In this document: one piece after another, positions 33,746 through 47,800 of the stretch
Layout: every line of letters starts with the position of its first letter
How positions within the stretch are numbered: position 1 is the first letter of the stretch
Assembly (NCBI GenBank): GCA_020746105.1
Contig: CM036617.1
Coordinates: 146,463,578-146,527,577, forward strand
Length of the DNA: 64,000 bases
Direction of reading: 5' to 3'
Origin: Trogon surrucura
Taxonomy: Eukaryota > Chordata > Aves > Trogoniformes > Trogonidae
Translations under genes and position numbers: made by a program
Notes under the pieces: generated by a model
What the model saw: only the letters and a program-made list of their open reading frames with translations
What the model was told of the DNA's origin: nothing
The model's database searches: none

Positions 33746-36700
33746 GAGAATGTAATAGTTCTTTATTACCTAAAACTTTTTGGTTAAGGATGTGTTTATA
33801 ATTAAGGTTATATTAAAAGCTTATCAGCCAGGTTTCTATTATCTGCATCGTCTCAGATGTCGTGATTAAATCTTCTCTCCATTAAAAATATAAAGAAATT
33901 GCACCTTGAAACATTTGACTTTGTTCCAAAAACCTTATGGAAGTCTAATCCTAACATGAACTTTGCACTAGTTTCATGGATCATACAAACCTCAGTGAAA
34001 CAATGCATATTCTCATGTGGAATTAAATGGAGTTCTTTCTCTGGTTTCTTTAGTACATGCCTCTTTCATCTTTATAACTCCAGTGACAATCATGAGTTTC
34101 AGCTTAGAATTTCAGCCCACCAAAGTGAGGAAGCTGTCAGACAAAACTTCCTTTTGAAGCTTTTGTGGGTAGAATAGAGAAGCAAAAGCAAAATAATGAT
34201 TTGTTTGCCTTCTGTCCACCTAACCAGGAGTGCTCGAATATTTTGACTGTATAAAAAGCTATGTAAATGGGAAAAGTTGCATATGGGTTGCTGTGGTATG
34301 TAGCTATGGAGTATGTCTTTATGGCCAAGTGTAGAAATGGTTAAGGTGATGCTGGAAGAAACTGCTCCTGAGGTATCAGAAGTCTGGAGGAGGCAGGCTG
34401 CTGTTACATGTTCAGAGGTAGTTATCCCATACAGCAATGAAGCACATTCTTTCGGGCAGAGCTTTGATGTTTGCTACCCAAGGGAGTTAACTGAAAACTT
34501 GTTCTCGTGTCCCTGCACAGTGCAAACCTGAGGTGCAGTTTAAACATCTTGGAATGATGAAGCTGTTTTTTGCAGGACACTATTCTATAAAACACATTTT
34601 TAAGGACTGAATGTGAAACCAGAGTCAAATGAAGGAAATCTAATGGTTTAGTGATGAGAGCAGAAGTTCAGTTTTGTACTTTCTCACTCCACAGAGTTTT
34701 TCTGCTGCAGTGTACTTTAAGTGTTCTTTTTTTTTCCTGTACACAAGATATGATTTTATCACTGGGCAGTGCATATCCTGCATTCTCCTATGAATTTCCC
34801 TGGAAGTCATGGGGCACATGACTGCCCGCAGGGATTCTCCTGCAGTCCTTTTTTTCACTACTCCCATCAATGCAGTTATTGGGAGCTTCTTATGATAACT
34901 CCCAGAATTCTCTGACTGTGGCAAAGCCCCATTATCCTACAGATGCAGTAAGTGAACATGTAAACATATTTACTCCTTTCTTCCCTCCTGCACTTCTCCT
35001 GTCTTTCAGTTATTTTCATACCCATTTGATCTTTGGTCTTGCAAGTAGGCAAGCAACTCATGCTGAATTCATGGGGGTATTTGCATGAACAGTTTGTCTC
35101 ACACTTACTTATTAATGTGACCAAGACTTTAAATAACAAAATGCTTAAATAGCTCCCCATGTTTAATCAGATAATAAAATCATCAAAGTCACCAGGTCAC
35201 TGGGATTACGTGCATGGACTGAACTTCATCACGCTGATTGTCCCTCCTAGTTCCTACGAAGTCAGGGGGACAAAGACACTTGCATAAAATTGACCATGTG
35301 GTTAAATGCCTTGTTAAATGCAAATTATGATCAGTTAGGGGAATGAATTTGCCATTATTTAATATTTATAGCATTTCAGGCATCTTTATGAGTCTGCAGT
35401 GCATCTCCAAGAAATAGCAATAAATGGAATCTATTGTAGGGTGCTGGTAGGTTTGAGACTGGTCAGATACGATTTCCATTATTTTAGGAAGATTGAAGCA
35501 GATCCGTAGATAGACCTATAAGTTTCTGATTTATTTAGTGAAGAGAAAGATGGAACTTTACTAAGAAAAGTCAAGAAATAAGACAAGAAACCAAAGAAAA
35601 CTTTTTGCACTTAATTCCCATAGATACTGTAAAACCAGAGAGTTTGAAACTAAAACTCCGTTTTAGGAATTCCTTCTTTAATTTCTCTGTCAAATAGTTC
35701 TTTTGATAATGTTCAGAGAGCTTTTAAACTATGTTATTTTCTTTTCAGGTCAATGTAAGGTTTGCCTAGTGGTCAGCGTTCTAAGCTATTGCACTTCCCA
35801 TTTAAATGTGAACATAAAGATCGTTACGTTGCAATTAGCACACATCAGGGTTCCCTGATATTCTACCACCAGTTGAGATTTTAGAGATTTTTGAGCTGTT
35901 CAGGGGTTGAAAAGAAACCCAAAGAAGTCATTTTATCTTGCTGAAGATAACTGATTTTTCCACAGGAAAGGTAAATGAAACGTATGTATTTTGCATAATG
36001 AAACAGATGACAAACTGGGCAAACGGATCTATTAATGAGCTTCCTGTAAAGCGAGAATGCAGGGGAATGAGCAAGGAGCAGAAGGAATCACTCTGATGTT
36101 AAATTTTAACAACCACTTCTAATCAAACCATCTTCTAGGATATGTGAATTCTTCAACTCTCTCCAATGGTCAGCACTATATGAATTAAAAAAGGCATTGT
36201 AAGGTTGAAATGGAAACCTCATTACAAGCAACTTAGTCAGGTATGCAGTATTATTATTTGGAGGAAAACTTAGCTGTCAGATGTTAAAGTACTGTAATTT
36301 AGAGATGTCAATTTGCAATGCTAGGAAAGAAATGCAGCCATGAAGCAGTGGATCTGATTGATCTGGCTACACAAAATGCTTCTGTTCCTTCCTCCTTTCG
36401 TTGTTTGTAGTCTTTGTGACAGTTCTTTACCATTCATTTCACTATAAACTACGTCCAGAAACTGAGCCAAAAAGTGCTAAAATGAGTGGGGGTCTTGCCC
36501 ATTGTTGAACTGGGCCTTGAGTCAGGTCTGTATCAGTTTAATTTGCAATCCTATCTTCTGCTGAGTGCTTTCATGGAAACTTCCTTAAATGCTGGTGCTG
36601 TTTTCTTTGGGCTGGTGGCACAGGACACCTCACCTTTCCTCCTGCAAGGGAAATGCAAGTCTACAACTTCGGGAGGGTATGGACATGATCAGTGTTGCAC

Positions 36701-39700
36701 GGGGAGCCTATGGATGTGTCTTTGCAAACAACCTTTGCTTATGGAGCAATTTTACCCAGCTCTGCTCTTCGCACTGAAGCCAGACAAAGCTACATGTCAG
36801 CTCTTAGCCCCTTTGATTTCACAGTGAGCTGCTGGTTCAAGAGGAGTTTGTTGCTAGAAACACACCGGTGGCCAGGTACAAATTCTTTCTCACCTGGGGT
36901 CTCAGTAATGCTGGCAGCCCACTGCACTCTGTGCTGCACATACACTTGGTAAACGACAGATATTGCCACAGAGAACTTAAAAGCATTTAAATAATCACAA
37001 TACTCCTATCCATGTGGTGTCCAAACATCACCTAAAAAATAGGGCTATTGAGCTAATAAATCTAATCCTCAGCTTCCCTTAGAGGAGTTGAGAGACCTGA
37101 TATCTGGAGATTGCTGATACGGAGGTTAAGTCCAAATACAGTGTGTGTTGTTACTGGAAATATAGACAAGAGAGAGCCTGGGGTTTTTTGAAATTATACA
37201 AGTAAATTGAATATCAAGTAGTGAAGATTACAACAAAGATCAGTGCCTTCAGAATACTTCCCAGTATGTCGCTGCCTAAGCCAACTATCAGTCTGTCAAA
37301 AGAAGCAGTAAATACAATGCAAGAATTAAGAAAGGAAGAAAGAAGTCAGGCAATACTGCTTTTTCCTTATATACATACACTGTGTTGGCTGCTGTTTTCA
37401 TCCCAGATATGGCCATATCCTTTTTCCCATTGCTGGAGGGAGCAGAAGATGAGCCATGACTCTAATAGGGAGCCTGGAGTTCCTATTGACTGGGGCAGGG
37501 GAGGGTGGATAGTTGTGGAGGTGGTCAACGGCAAGGACTAGGAAGCCCAGTTGTGTTTAACGTTATACCTGCGTGGCAGTTTGACACTGAATTTTAATTT
37601 AAGCGATTTGCCACTGGAAGAAGAGCTATACAGATTATTTCTTCTATTTAGAAAGAAGAACAACAGTGGAAATGGCAGGGTGTCTTTGTGAAACCATCTG
37701 CTCTATTGCAGATTTTGCATAGGGTGAGAAGAGGGGGAAAGGCTTTGGCCATGCATCTTCCCAGAACGAGATTCTGAGAATTCTCACAGGAGGCAAAAAA
37801 AGCCCCAAAGCTGTCCAAAAGCTCATGTTCTGTCCTTAGAGTGTCTTGAAAGCAAATTAAAACCAAACTGCATATAGAGGATAAAACAAGAGTATCTCTA
37901 CCTCCTATAGAAACACATATATAGGTACTCTTTATTTCTATCAAATTAAATATTTAGCTTAAAAATTCAGTGCTGAACTCAGTATACTGCTATGAGGAGT
38001 GGCCACACTTACAATCTGAATATGTTTCTAAGTTTTTAAAATAGCACACCTTTCATTTTCTTTGTTTAGCTTAGACATAGGGCTTGCTTTACATGTACAT
38101 ACAAACTTTGAATTATAATTGAAGCCATTATTAGATGAACAGGATGGGATATAAATAATTCGTAGTATAGGCTGGCACTTTACTGCACAACATTCTGAGG
38201 GACAGATCCTAAAAAAGTGTGAAGAAGAAAACATATTAGTCCTAGTTAGTATTCTAATAATTCAGTAGTAAATATTTTATTGTTTTTTACAGTGTAGTGA
38301 CAGACTGGGGTAGGGGAAGAAGGGGCCTTAATATCATATTAATAGGAAAAAGTAGTTGCTTAATGGAACACAAAATTTCAGCTCAATTTTGCTTACTGGT
38401 TGTATCCAGAATATGAAATAACTTTTACTTCACAGTCCATATTCCATCCAGAAAAGAGACAGGAGATATGTATGGTTTCTAGTATTTAGATTAGAAGTTT
38501 TTTCTTTTTGTTTTCTCTAAGAAATTAATTTTTTCTTGACTGAAGGCTAAACAACATCAGAAGCAACAATGATAATTTTTAGTACTTGGAAACTAAAAGC
38601 CGTTATTTCTGTTACAATACGCAATAACCAAATATTGATTCTGTTAATAACTATCCCTTTGTAAGTGCAGTGCTAACATGGACAATAGGTGTTCCTGTAC
38701 ACTGCAGGGAAATTTGAGCATCTTTGCATAACTCTTAGGGATGTAATGTTACTGGAGAAGTACTGTTTATGATTAAAAAGGGCATAGTAACATGGATCAG
38801 AATTAGCTGAAGTCAGATTGTGTTTAGCCAACAACGTGCCAACAGGATTCTTCCATATCTATAATAGCCAAGTCATGCTCATGCCATGTATATTGTCCCC
38901 ATAGAAAAAGGAATATGTTCCCTGCTCAGATGTCTTTCAGTGTTTACTTCAGAAAACACCCAATCAGCTAAGCAAATTTCAAAAAAGGTCAGCTTTTGAT
39001 TTCCTTTAAGTTTTGGCGGTGTAGGTCCTTTTTTGGGTCTTTGTTGTTGTTGTCTGGGTTTTTTTTTTAAGTTTCCTTTAGCTCTCCATAGAAAATCAAT
39101 TGTGCTGGGTTTTTTTCTTTTTTTTTTTTTTTCTAGAGTGCATTTTATGTCTGCACACTTACATACACTCAAATATTCTCATTAGAGAATTATTATTTTT
39201 AGAATTACAATGCAAATTGAGTCTCAGATTGGTGTGAGCCTCCAGCATAGCTGCATATTAAATGAAATGCCTCTACTTGCTGTACTGCATTTGAATATAT
39301 CTTATGCTTTCTATGTGTTTAATTCTGCACAGGGAAGACCTTGTTGCTTGAGGGTGAAAGGAAATCAATTTTTACAGTGATTCCTCCATTAAAGACAGAT
39401 GTATCAGAGGTCATTCTTGATCCATACACTGTCATTGTTTATTCATGGGGGATAAGGTAGTTCTTAAGTTAGGAGAGAAATTTTCCATTAGGAGTTAATG
39501 CAGCAGCTCAAGACATAAAAGCCTGATGTCTTAGTGCACTCTGGGAAAGTGGGGAATTTAAGTCATTACAGAATCACAGCAAGGTCTTGGGGGCCTCTGT
39601 CACAATGGCTTCGTGTCATCTGAGGTAAAATGGAAAGCAATTGTCCAGAGGAAGAACAAAAGAAATGAAACTCTAGTCACCAATCTATACTATTTACACA

Positions 39701-40012
39701 AAGACCCAACATTAATGGAAAGTGCAGATATGGAACTCTGGCTCAGCTCATCCTTTGAACCACAGTGGGAGTAATTCTGTTTTTAAAGTCTGGATTTTTC
39801 TTTCTTCTCTCCTATTCTGTCTTTAGATCTTGTTCTGTTTTTACATTTGCAGAAAAATGAAAAAATAAAAAAGCTACAACAGTTCTTTCCTGCCTACAGG
39901 GAATAGCACACAGGTCACAGTCCGAGGAACTATATTACTACATTATGGCTACAGCTCACAAAAATTAATTAAATAAGTACTTGAAATGAAATAAATAAGG
40001 TAGAACTTGCTA
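33746..40012. other. Unique AT-rich DNA, no gene seen
   Basis: Several open frames of 60-113 codons show no domains. One at 36486-36827 overlaps a slightly GC-richer stretch but has no motif. T runs occur at 39059-39068 and 39118-39132. The segment 39140-39330 between the T run and the next block is AT-rich but complex. No transposon family was recognised, although worn CR1 pieces may hide at about 35470-35700. Confidence 0.45.
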
Positions 40013-40037
40013 CGAGGTTTCTAAAGAAGAAACCTCG
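40013..40037. repeat. Perfect 10-bp hairpin, 5-nt loop
   Basis: The arms CGAGGTTTCT (40013-40022) and AGAAACCTCG (40028-40037) are exact reverse complements around AAAGA. The hairpin lies about 25 bases before a candidate exon. It is too short for a microRNA, and it lacks the histone stem-loop wording and a poly-U tail of a Pol III terminator type. Confidence 0.85.
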
Positions 40038-40060
40038 CAGCTAGCAGTGACTTTGAAGTT

Positions 40061-40327
40061 TTGCTTCTTATTTTTTTTTATTATTATTGTCATTCCATGC
40101 TGATGCGCTGGTGTTCGGAGTCCATGACCTATGTGCAGTCCCTTGAGGATGTCAGAGATCTGAGAGTCATTGTTGTGGATGCGTTCATTAGGTATGAAGA
40201 AAAAGATACTGATCTAAATGCAACAGAATGTCAAGCCTCTCCAGATTTTGTTGCTGTTGCTGTTAAGGACAGAGCAAAACAACAATACAGAGCTGGTAAA
40301 TTTCTGTGCTTTGTTTTAGCAAAGTAA
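40061..40327 (+). other. Protein-like open frame, possible exon
   Basis: An 88-codon open frame whose second half has a protein-like, charge-balanced composition (for example SLEDVRDLRVIVVDAFIR, then a segment rich in D, E, K and A). A pyrimidine-rich run at 40061-40085 is followed by CTATGTGCAG (ending about 40138), which could be a splice acceptor. Two candidate donors follow: ATTAG|GTATGA near 40190 and GCTG|GTAAAT near 40301. I do not recognise the family. It could be a real small exon of a large gene whose other exons lie outside this window, an exon of a non-coding transcript, or chance. No neighbouring exon is visible within 10 kb on either side. Confidence 0.2.
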
Positions 40328-43201
40328 AATAAAAAATCTTTGTCGAATTACTTTGTGGAAAAGTTCAGAAACCAACCATGTTTTTGAGGGGTTGGTGGTA
40401 ATAATACCAAAAAAACATATAAATGAGAAACCTATACTAAATGACAGTAAACCTAATTGTGCTCTTAGAAAAGTCCATTTCAAATCTAAAACAATTTTAG
40501 GAAAACACAAACCAAACCTAGTTTTTCTTGATGTTTGAAATGACACTTTGCAAATACTGAATGTTATACAGTAACCTATCTGGGAAAGGTCCCTAGATAT
40601 AACCGTATGGGTCTGTTACTGGTATTTCTGTTATTTTTCTTGTAGTGCAATTGGCCTCACAATTCCCTTTTTGTTAGGCATAGTATGCACATAAAATTAT
40701 AGACAAATATGCCTCAGAGGACTTAAAATCTAAGTGGATATGACAAACAGAGGGAGTATGATTATCGTTAGATTATAGCTATGAATGCGAGATATGGAGA
40801 AAGACTCACACGTGCAAAACAGTGTGTGAGATCCCCACCCACAGTCCTCAATGGTATTTAGGTATGTGTTCAGTTCACATTGAGATAAATGGAAATTAGG
40901 TGTCATTCAAGAGTTTTGGATACTTAGGTATCAGATCCAAGAACACCCAGGGACAAAAAGAGGTCTCTCTGCCCTGTATCTTGTATTAGTCACACAGCCT
41001 TACCCAGAGCTCTGTCTGAGCACCCCAGTTCCCAAACAAACCACAATTCTTTCGTTTGGAGTGCTTTCAGCCAATTAAAGGAAATTTCCTTAAATTTTTC
41101 AACTACGTGATGTGCATCATAAGCACTGATATTTGTATATCTGTCTAGCTCACTGTCTCCTAACTCCTTTGGATGCACTTATTTCTTATGTTGCTCATTA
41201 AAAAAAATCCCAATTATTCAATGTAAACAAATGAAGAGGAAGTGTGGGGCTTCAGTGCAATTTACTTGAACAGAAGGTAGGAAACATTAGTATCAATGCA
41301 TTCCAGGACTTGCTAGCAAAGCACAACTAAATTTAGCAGCCAGAGATATTGATTTGATTAAAAATGGTTTAAGACTTGTAAATGTCACTGGAACTTAGCA
41401 AAATGAACATTATTAAATCCTTCTGGTGATGGGGAAAACTAACAAAGGGATTTGCAGTGGTTTCTGTAATTAATTGCTCTGTCATGATTTATATTAACTT
41501 ACAGTACAACTCCATTAGCTCAGACCTGTCATCTCTGCTCAAGGAACCACCAAGTAATCACTACCACATTAAAGAATAAATTAGTTTTTGGCTTGGAGCC
41601 TAGTTGTAGAATGTTTCATTTGTGTCTGCTGTAGACATATGTACCTAATAAAGTTGGGAAGAATGAGTTAAAGTGTGTATATATCAATGTCGGCTGACCG
41701 TATTTTAGAGACAATATGATCAGCATTGTTCATTAGGCCTAATGAATCAATTTCTGTTGCTTGCCTACTGTTTTGGTGAACACCTTTTGATGAACTATGA
41801 AGCAGGGGATGACTGAAAATAGGTAGGTCTCTTGAGATCCTCCTTCCTTCGCATTCTGCGGCCTGTGGTTGTAGTAATAACTTCATATGGTTTTTGTTAA
41901 CACTTCATTACCCCAGACTTGGATAAATTATCCTCCTGCTTCTTCCCCAGTTGCAGACACATGGGTGAAGCCAAAGTCTTAGCTACTACTTACAGTAGAT
42001 TATGGGATTTGTGAGGTTCTATCAAATCATCTCTGACTTTGATAGCTTGAAGATGTTTTAAGTGGTTTTTCTGTTGGTGTGTTAAGCTTGCTCAAGAAGT
42101 TATTTTACATTTCCACATACGCTGTGATGGTCTTAGGAGTCTGCAAGCTATGTCTTCAACCACTTCTTGTCCCCACCCCCCAAAGTCCTGGACAAACCCC
42201 CTCAATACCCTTGAGGCATGTCAGTGCGTGGCTAGGACAGCAGCAGTGACACTTTGAACACGCGGCTGGCTGTTCTGCTGAAGTGTCATGTGGTTAAACA
42301 AGCACTGTGGGCAGACTTCATGACTTGTGAATGTGCATCACGTGTAAACCCTCAAAGGGTTTGTCATGCCCTTGAAGCTTTCAGTCTTTTGGCTAGCTGC
42401 TTAAATTCAAAATATGTCCTTTATTAGCTCCCTTGTTTGAACTAGCACGTTCTCCCCTCCCTTTAACTAGCGATGGAAGCCACACTGACAACCTCGCTGG
42501 TTTTGCTGTTTCTTGGTATTTATGGGGTGTTGCGTGGGTCTCAGTTCTCTTCCCTGACCTCAGTGAGAATGTTGTTCTTGGAGCATGTGTCAAAACAGTA
42601 AGCAGGACATGCATCTGCCACCTAATGACAATTGCAACCAGGTCTTAGATGTTCTTGCAGCTAGGAGAACTGGGAACCTAGGTTGGTCAAAAAGACTTAA
42701 CATGCCTGTGAGCAAGCCAGACCCAAGAAAGCTGCTTGAATTAGTATGCCAGCCTTAATATTTACAAGCTTAGGAGTGGGAGATGAGTCAGTGTGGCAAC
42801 CCAAGCAGAGGGAATAAACTGGCCAGACAGCAGAGATGTGGGCTATTAAGTGGGTATTTTGATGAAGTGTCATGGACATTACTGATGGCTTGGAGTGATG
42901 TCGCATTCTTCTCGATCAGCTGCAACTTGAGATAGTTACAGCTGCGGTAGGGTCAGCTGTAGGGCAGACATACACTGGGAATGCTCCTAAAATATGCAGT
43001 GTTTTCACAGGTTCTACTAGACACTGATTATAGGTAATTTTAAACAATTATATATTTTATATTAATGGTAATTTCCCAGTGTCCCAGAGAAAAAGCCAAA
43101 GCCATGCCTGGCATGTTCACAGAAGTGGTCAGGGCACAGATTTTCATGAGCCCTCCATCTGTTGATGCCAACACAAGGACAGGAAGGAGTCTCTGCCACC
43201 T
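40328..43201. other. Unique AT-rich DNA, no gene seen
   Basis: The interval 41280-41600 is free of low-complexity decay and contains ATTAATTG/TTAACT words. It could be conserved non-coding sequence, but this is only an impression. Otherwise I see nothing to annotate. Confidence 0.45.
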
Positions 43202-43230
43202 CCCCCCCCCGCTCCACCCCCCCCCCCCCC
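43202..43230. repeat. Poly-C tract (C9, then C14)
   Basis: C9 at 43202-43210 and C14 at 43217-43230 are separated by GCTCCA. The minus strand therefore carries G14 and G9, which could fold as a G-quadruplex, and the plus strand could form an i-motif. Such tracts are often misassembled, so length is uncertain. Confidence 0.9.
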
Positions 43231-44824
43231 ACTGTTTTCAGTGGATACCTACAGTAAAACTTAACTTTTTTTTTTTATCTGTGAGTTTATCAGATCTCTT
43301 GACACGATGACTGCCATGCCTTTATTTGAATGCCATAGCACAAGCATTAGGTTCAGTGGCAAGAGATACTGTCATTTGTAGTGTCCCAGACTGCTAATCT
43401 TTAAATATTGTCACATCAGCCAGCTCTTTTCTACACATGCCATCATGACTGGCAGTGCCAATCTACTATTTATGTGGATTATGTTCAAACCATCTGTTTT
43501 AAAATAATAGTAATGATCTCTTGAATAGAAATATGTATGTTGATGTAAAAGTACAGGGCAGTGCTAGAAAAGCATTATAAAATGGATGGACATTAATTTA
43601 CAAATGTTTGGTGATGGAATAGATGTATATCTATTAAATAGTCCCAGGAGGAAGAAGAAAACAGGCCAATTACGCCCCCCCCATTATTTTGTTGGACATA
43701 ACTTGGATCAGAGTTTGTTCCAGTGTTTACAGACAAAGCCTGGTTTTATTTTTTCAGTTCAGACCTAGTGGGTGTTTTTCAGAGTAGAGCAGTTGTGATC
43801 CTAATACCCCACGCAACCCTGCAAAAAGTACAGATCACTATCCAAACTTTGTGGTTTGGTCTCACATTTCTTATGCAAGTTTTCAGAACTAGCCATGAAA
43901 TGAGGCAGTGCTTTTGTACAAACTCTATGGGAACAGGGAGGTAGAAAATCTCAAGAGAATATCAGTTGTCAGGAGATTTCAGTATGTCCTGAATTCAGTG
44001 GGAATAGAAAATCTGTGACAATAGCTTTTCTTTTAAAGATTGATCTAAACCTCTAGCTTTAAATCTAGTCTTCTAGACTTCTGGCTCAGACCCATCACAA
44101 AATATTTTAGCGCTTCCCTTCCTTGTGCCAGGCAAAATCAGGCACTGTTGTCTAATTTGCATTTCCAAAGAACCTATAACTGCAGTCTCTACAGTGAGTG
44201 TTGAAGTGCAGAGACATTAAGAAACAAATTTTTTTTTCAAATCTCAAAGAATATCTTGATCTAGTTTAGGTCAGTTCCTACTTTATGCGAACATGCTCAT
44301 TTCTTTAGCCAACATGGTTCTTGGCTGTACTTTCCTATTGCTAAAGCTAGCTGTTCAAGTTTTGGAACACATTTGCCAAGTTAGTGTCCAGTTTGATCAT
44401 AAAAGACAAGGGGGTATATTCTTCTCTCAGATACCTGCCATTAGCATCAGAGCACTTCCCTCCTTCAAGTCAAGGGAAGATGTATTTGAAGAGGGACTGA
44501 ATAATGACCACAGGCTTTGTCTGTGGTTATTTATAGTAATTTAGACTGTTTGAGATAGAGGATGTACTTAGGCACACCATGCTGCGCAGCTCACCTGCCT
44601 GTGCTGCCGTGGCCGTTTGTGTTACCTGGGAAGGTCTCCAACAAGAGCAGATTCCTAGAAGCCTGAGTTTTTTCACCTTCCTTTTTTCTTCTTGTGACAG
44701 TACTGGGGTAAGTGCTGGGGAGTCAGAGAGAGAGAGGACCAACAGATCCCTGGGGTTTCTATTATGCAGAGGCGAGGTGTTGCCTCTCTCTGTGCTCTTA
44801 TCTTCGCATTGCAATTATTTGTCA
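43231..44824. other. Unique DNA, no gene seen
   Basis: Open frames at 43586-43944 and 44293-44544 lack domains. No repeat family was recognised. Confidence 0.45.
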
Positions 44825-44871
44825 CAAAGAGAAATCTCTCTTGAGAACGTAAAAAGAGAGTTTTCTCTTTG
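44825..44871. repeat. Strong hairpin, 18-bp arms with one mismatch
   Basis: The left arm CAAAGAGAAATCTCTCTT (44825-44842) pairs with the right arm AAGAGAGTTTTCTCTTTG (44854-44871) with a single mismatch, around the 11-nt loop GAGAACGTAAA. Pairing beyond the arms is weak, so the structured part is about 47 nt, shorter than a typical microRNA precursor (about 60-80 nt). Purine/pyrimidine skew of the arms raises the chance of coincidence. I do not recognise it as a known microRNA. Confidence 0.8.
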
Positions 44872-47800
44872 ATAGAAGGTTGCTTGTCAGGCCTGCTCCA
44901 CTTTTATCTTCTTTTCTAACAAGATGTTCCACTGTGAAAATGTTGGTGGAGATCGCACAAATCTCATAGCTGAGATCCGTGTAAGGTTCACAGGGATATT
45001 TGGACAATTGTTTAGAGCTCTCTATATATGGGAATGTGGCAAATCTTCTGTGAGTAGCTTTTGTTTTTAAGCTTTCCTTCAAAATCATAGGCATTGAAAT
45101 TGAGGAAAATGATGCATGATACGATGAAATGACTAAACCTACTGAAATGACAGTGCCTCTGACACCTAGCCCTAAGCAGAAAATCTGAATAGGTGTCTTA
45201 GTTTATGTGTTAGGTCTTTTGCATCACCTATCCTTGGAGAAAACCCCACAGTGCTCTCAACATTCAAAAATCTCTGTTCTTAGTCTCTGGTCAACTCAAA
45301 GTATTTTTAATCTTAACAGCAAGAACAAAAAATATCCTAATGAATTATCTGTATGTGTATCTGTTTTACTTATTGTTCTGAAGACAAGGGATCTGATTTG
45401 TTCTTTGGGATTCTGTTGCATTATTTTACCCATTCAAAGTTCTTTGTTGACTCCTCTCCCTCTGCAGTCTTGCTCCAATTCCAGCCGAGTTACTGGTATT
45501 GAACCAATACAATTTTGAATTTGGTGTAGCTAGTGGTAAAATTTCAAAGCGAGTAATGTTTACATTGTCAGAAAGGTAGCTAGATGGGATTATGGAAAGC
45601 TTTTGCTCCTTTCATATGTGCTAGCACCTGCGTCTTTGCAAACACAGTCACAAGAAAAAGAAATACAATCTTTCACATATATATACCTCTTTCACACATT
45701 CACATATATAATACCTCTTTCACATTCGTATTTTAGTGCATGCAGGAGCTGCTCTTACAGGCAGAAATAATTGATATTAATGTTGCTATTATAAATTATT
45801 ATTCTGCAATCATTGCCTTTTAAGAATGGTCTGATGATTTATGCTTTCCATATAAGCACAGGTTTCTTTAAAAGGAAAACAGTCAGTGAAAGTCAATCAG
45901 GTTTTGAACATATAAATTTAATCACTCATCACGCAGTAATTGATAATCTCACACATAAATATGTCATATTACCTAGTCAAAGACACAAGCTACATATGTC
46001 AAAAGAAATAGAGTCCACACTTAGACTTTTAAAAACTAATCAAGATTTTAAATATGTTCCTCAATGATCTTACAGTCCAATAAAATCCTTGGTGATAACC
46101 TGACACCAGGTGTTTTTCACTCTAGAGATTGCTCATTAATGGAGCTTAATAGTTTTTGTTACAAGACACTGGCATATATTACAGGTCTTGTTGGATGTTT
46201 CCTTCCAAGACCAGTAGCCTAATAGCTCGGAGATGAAGATGTTGCCACTTGATCAGAACTCTGTCTTCTATTTCATCCCCTTCATGAAATGACATTGGGT
46301 CTCCACCTTCCTCCTTTTGCCTCATAAAAACAAGCTTTATTCCTGAGAAAATAAAATTCACGTGTCATTTCAATTCATTCTCTTTGCCATCCCCTATTCC
46401 CTTGTTTCTCCAGCTCTACTTCATGAGCAGAGATTATTGTCCTTAATTAACTATATGAATCTATTAAGTGTCTAAACTTGACCTGAGGAGCTCAGCAGTT
46501 AGAGGGCTTGGGGACATGGTGCGCAGATTCAGAGTTGTAGAACTAGAAGTGGTGCACCCACATGGCTCAGTGCAGAGCATTTTGGAAAGTAACATCACCA
46601 GCAGTAGTGTTAATTAACTTTACACTACACCAGTTTAAGTGGCAGCATCACTTCTGGTGCTCAGTTTGGCTCAGGGTCTTGTAAAACTTTCTGTTGCACA
46701 GTCTAGGTAACCTTACTACTTCCTGACTTCAGCCATTGGTTCATCTTCGTGTTAGCACATCTTGCTTTAGAGGCTTGAATTAGTTATTCCCCAAACACAA
46801 ACATTGCTGCCGTGTTCTATTCCATAAGTATTTCTATGTGCTGAGTAACCTGATTTCTAGGAGTATCATTACCTGTCAATTTTTAAAAGAACTGGTGTAG
46901 TTCTTTGCACTAAGAAGATGACAGGTCTCTGCCAAGAACAGCTGTCAACAAAATTAGAAAAAACAAGGAGTCAAATGCTTAGATTCTAGCATTTCCAAAC
47001 TTTTAAATAAACACAGAACAAAAGCTGTAAATCATGCAGACACTCCTGGGCTTTGCGGAGGTATTTCTGCAGTGTTCTACCAGAGCCTGTCAGATCAGAT
47101 ATTTTTGGACTCAATCTTGGAAAAATGAACTTAAAAAAATATTACGGTAACCCAGGACAGAAGCCTAAAGCTAAAATAACTGGGAACACTATGACAAGGA
47201 GTCCTTTTAATGGTGTATTTTACATTGCTTTATATGGGTAATCTTTGGCTGGTAGAGTACAAGGGAAAGAAAGTTGACGCTGAGAGGCATGTACAGAACC
47301 AGAGCACAGAACCTCTGCAGAGCAGCTCAGAAAAAAAAAAGCTACAAGTGGTTTGGCAAGTGATCAGGCAGTAAAGCCGTGGCTAAATTACGTGAGATGA
47401 TCTCTGGAAGACCAGAGGGAAATCAGCAAGTGGGGAGAAGCTGTGCCCTTCCAAAGCAGCAGCAGTAGCAAACACAGAAACAATGGTGCTGGGAAAAATC
47501 ATCATATGTTGGAGAGACTGTGGCTGCTTCTGCTGCATGGAACATAGTAGCTGTCTGGAAAGGAGATCTGTGAGCAGAGAGTAAAGGGCAGGAGACTGAA
47601 GGAGTTGTAGCCAACAAAGATAAACTGACACAGTATTGTGGGAACTACTGAATCAAGCAAGCTGCAGCAGACCAAGTAACAGCTCTGTGTTGGTTAGGCT
47701 GCATCCAGGACACAGAAGAAATGTGTGGTTTTTTTTGGAAATATGCAACAAACTGTATGCACTACCTACTGACTGCTTGCTCTTCGCTACTTTTATACAA

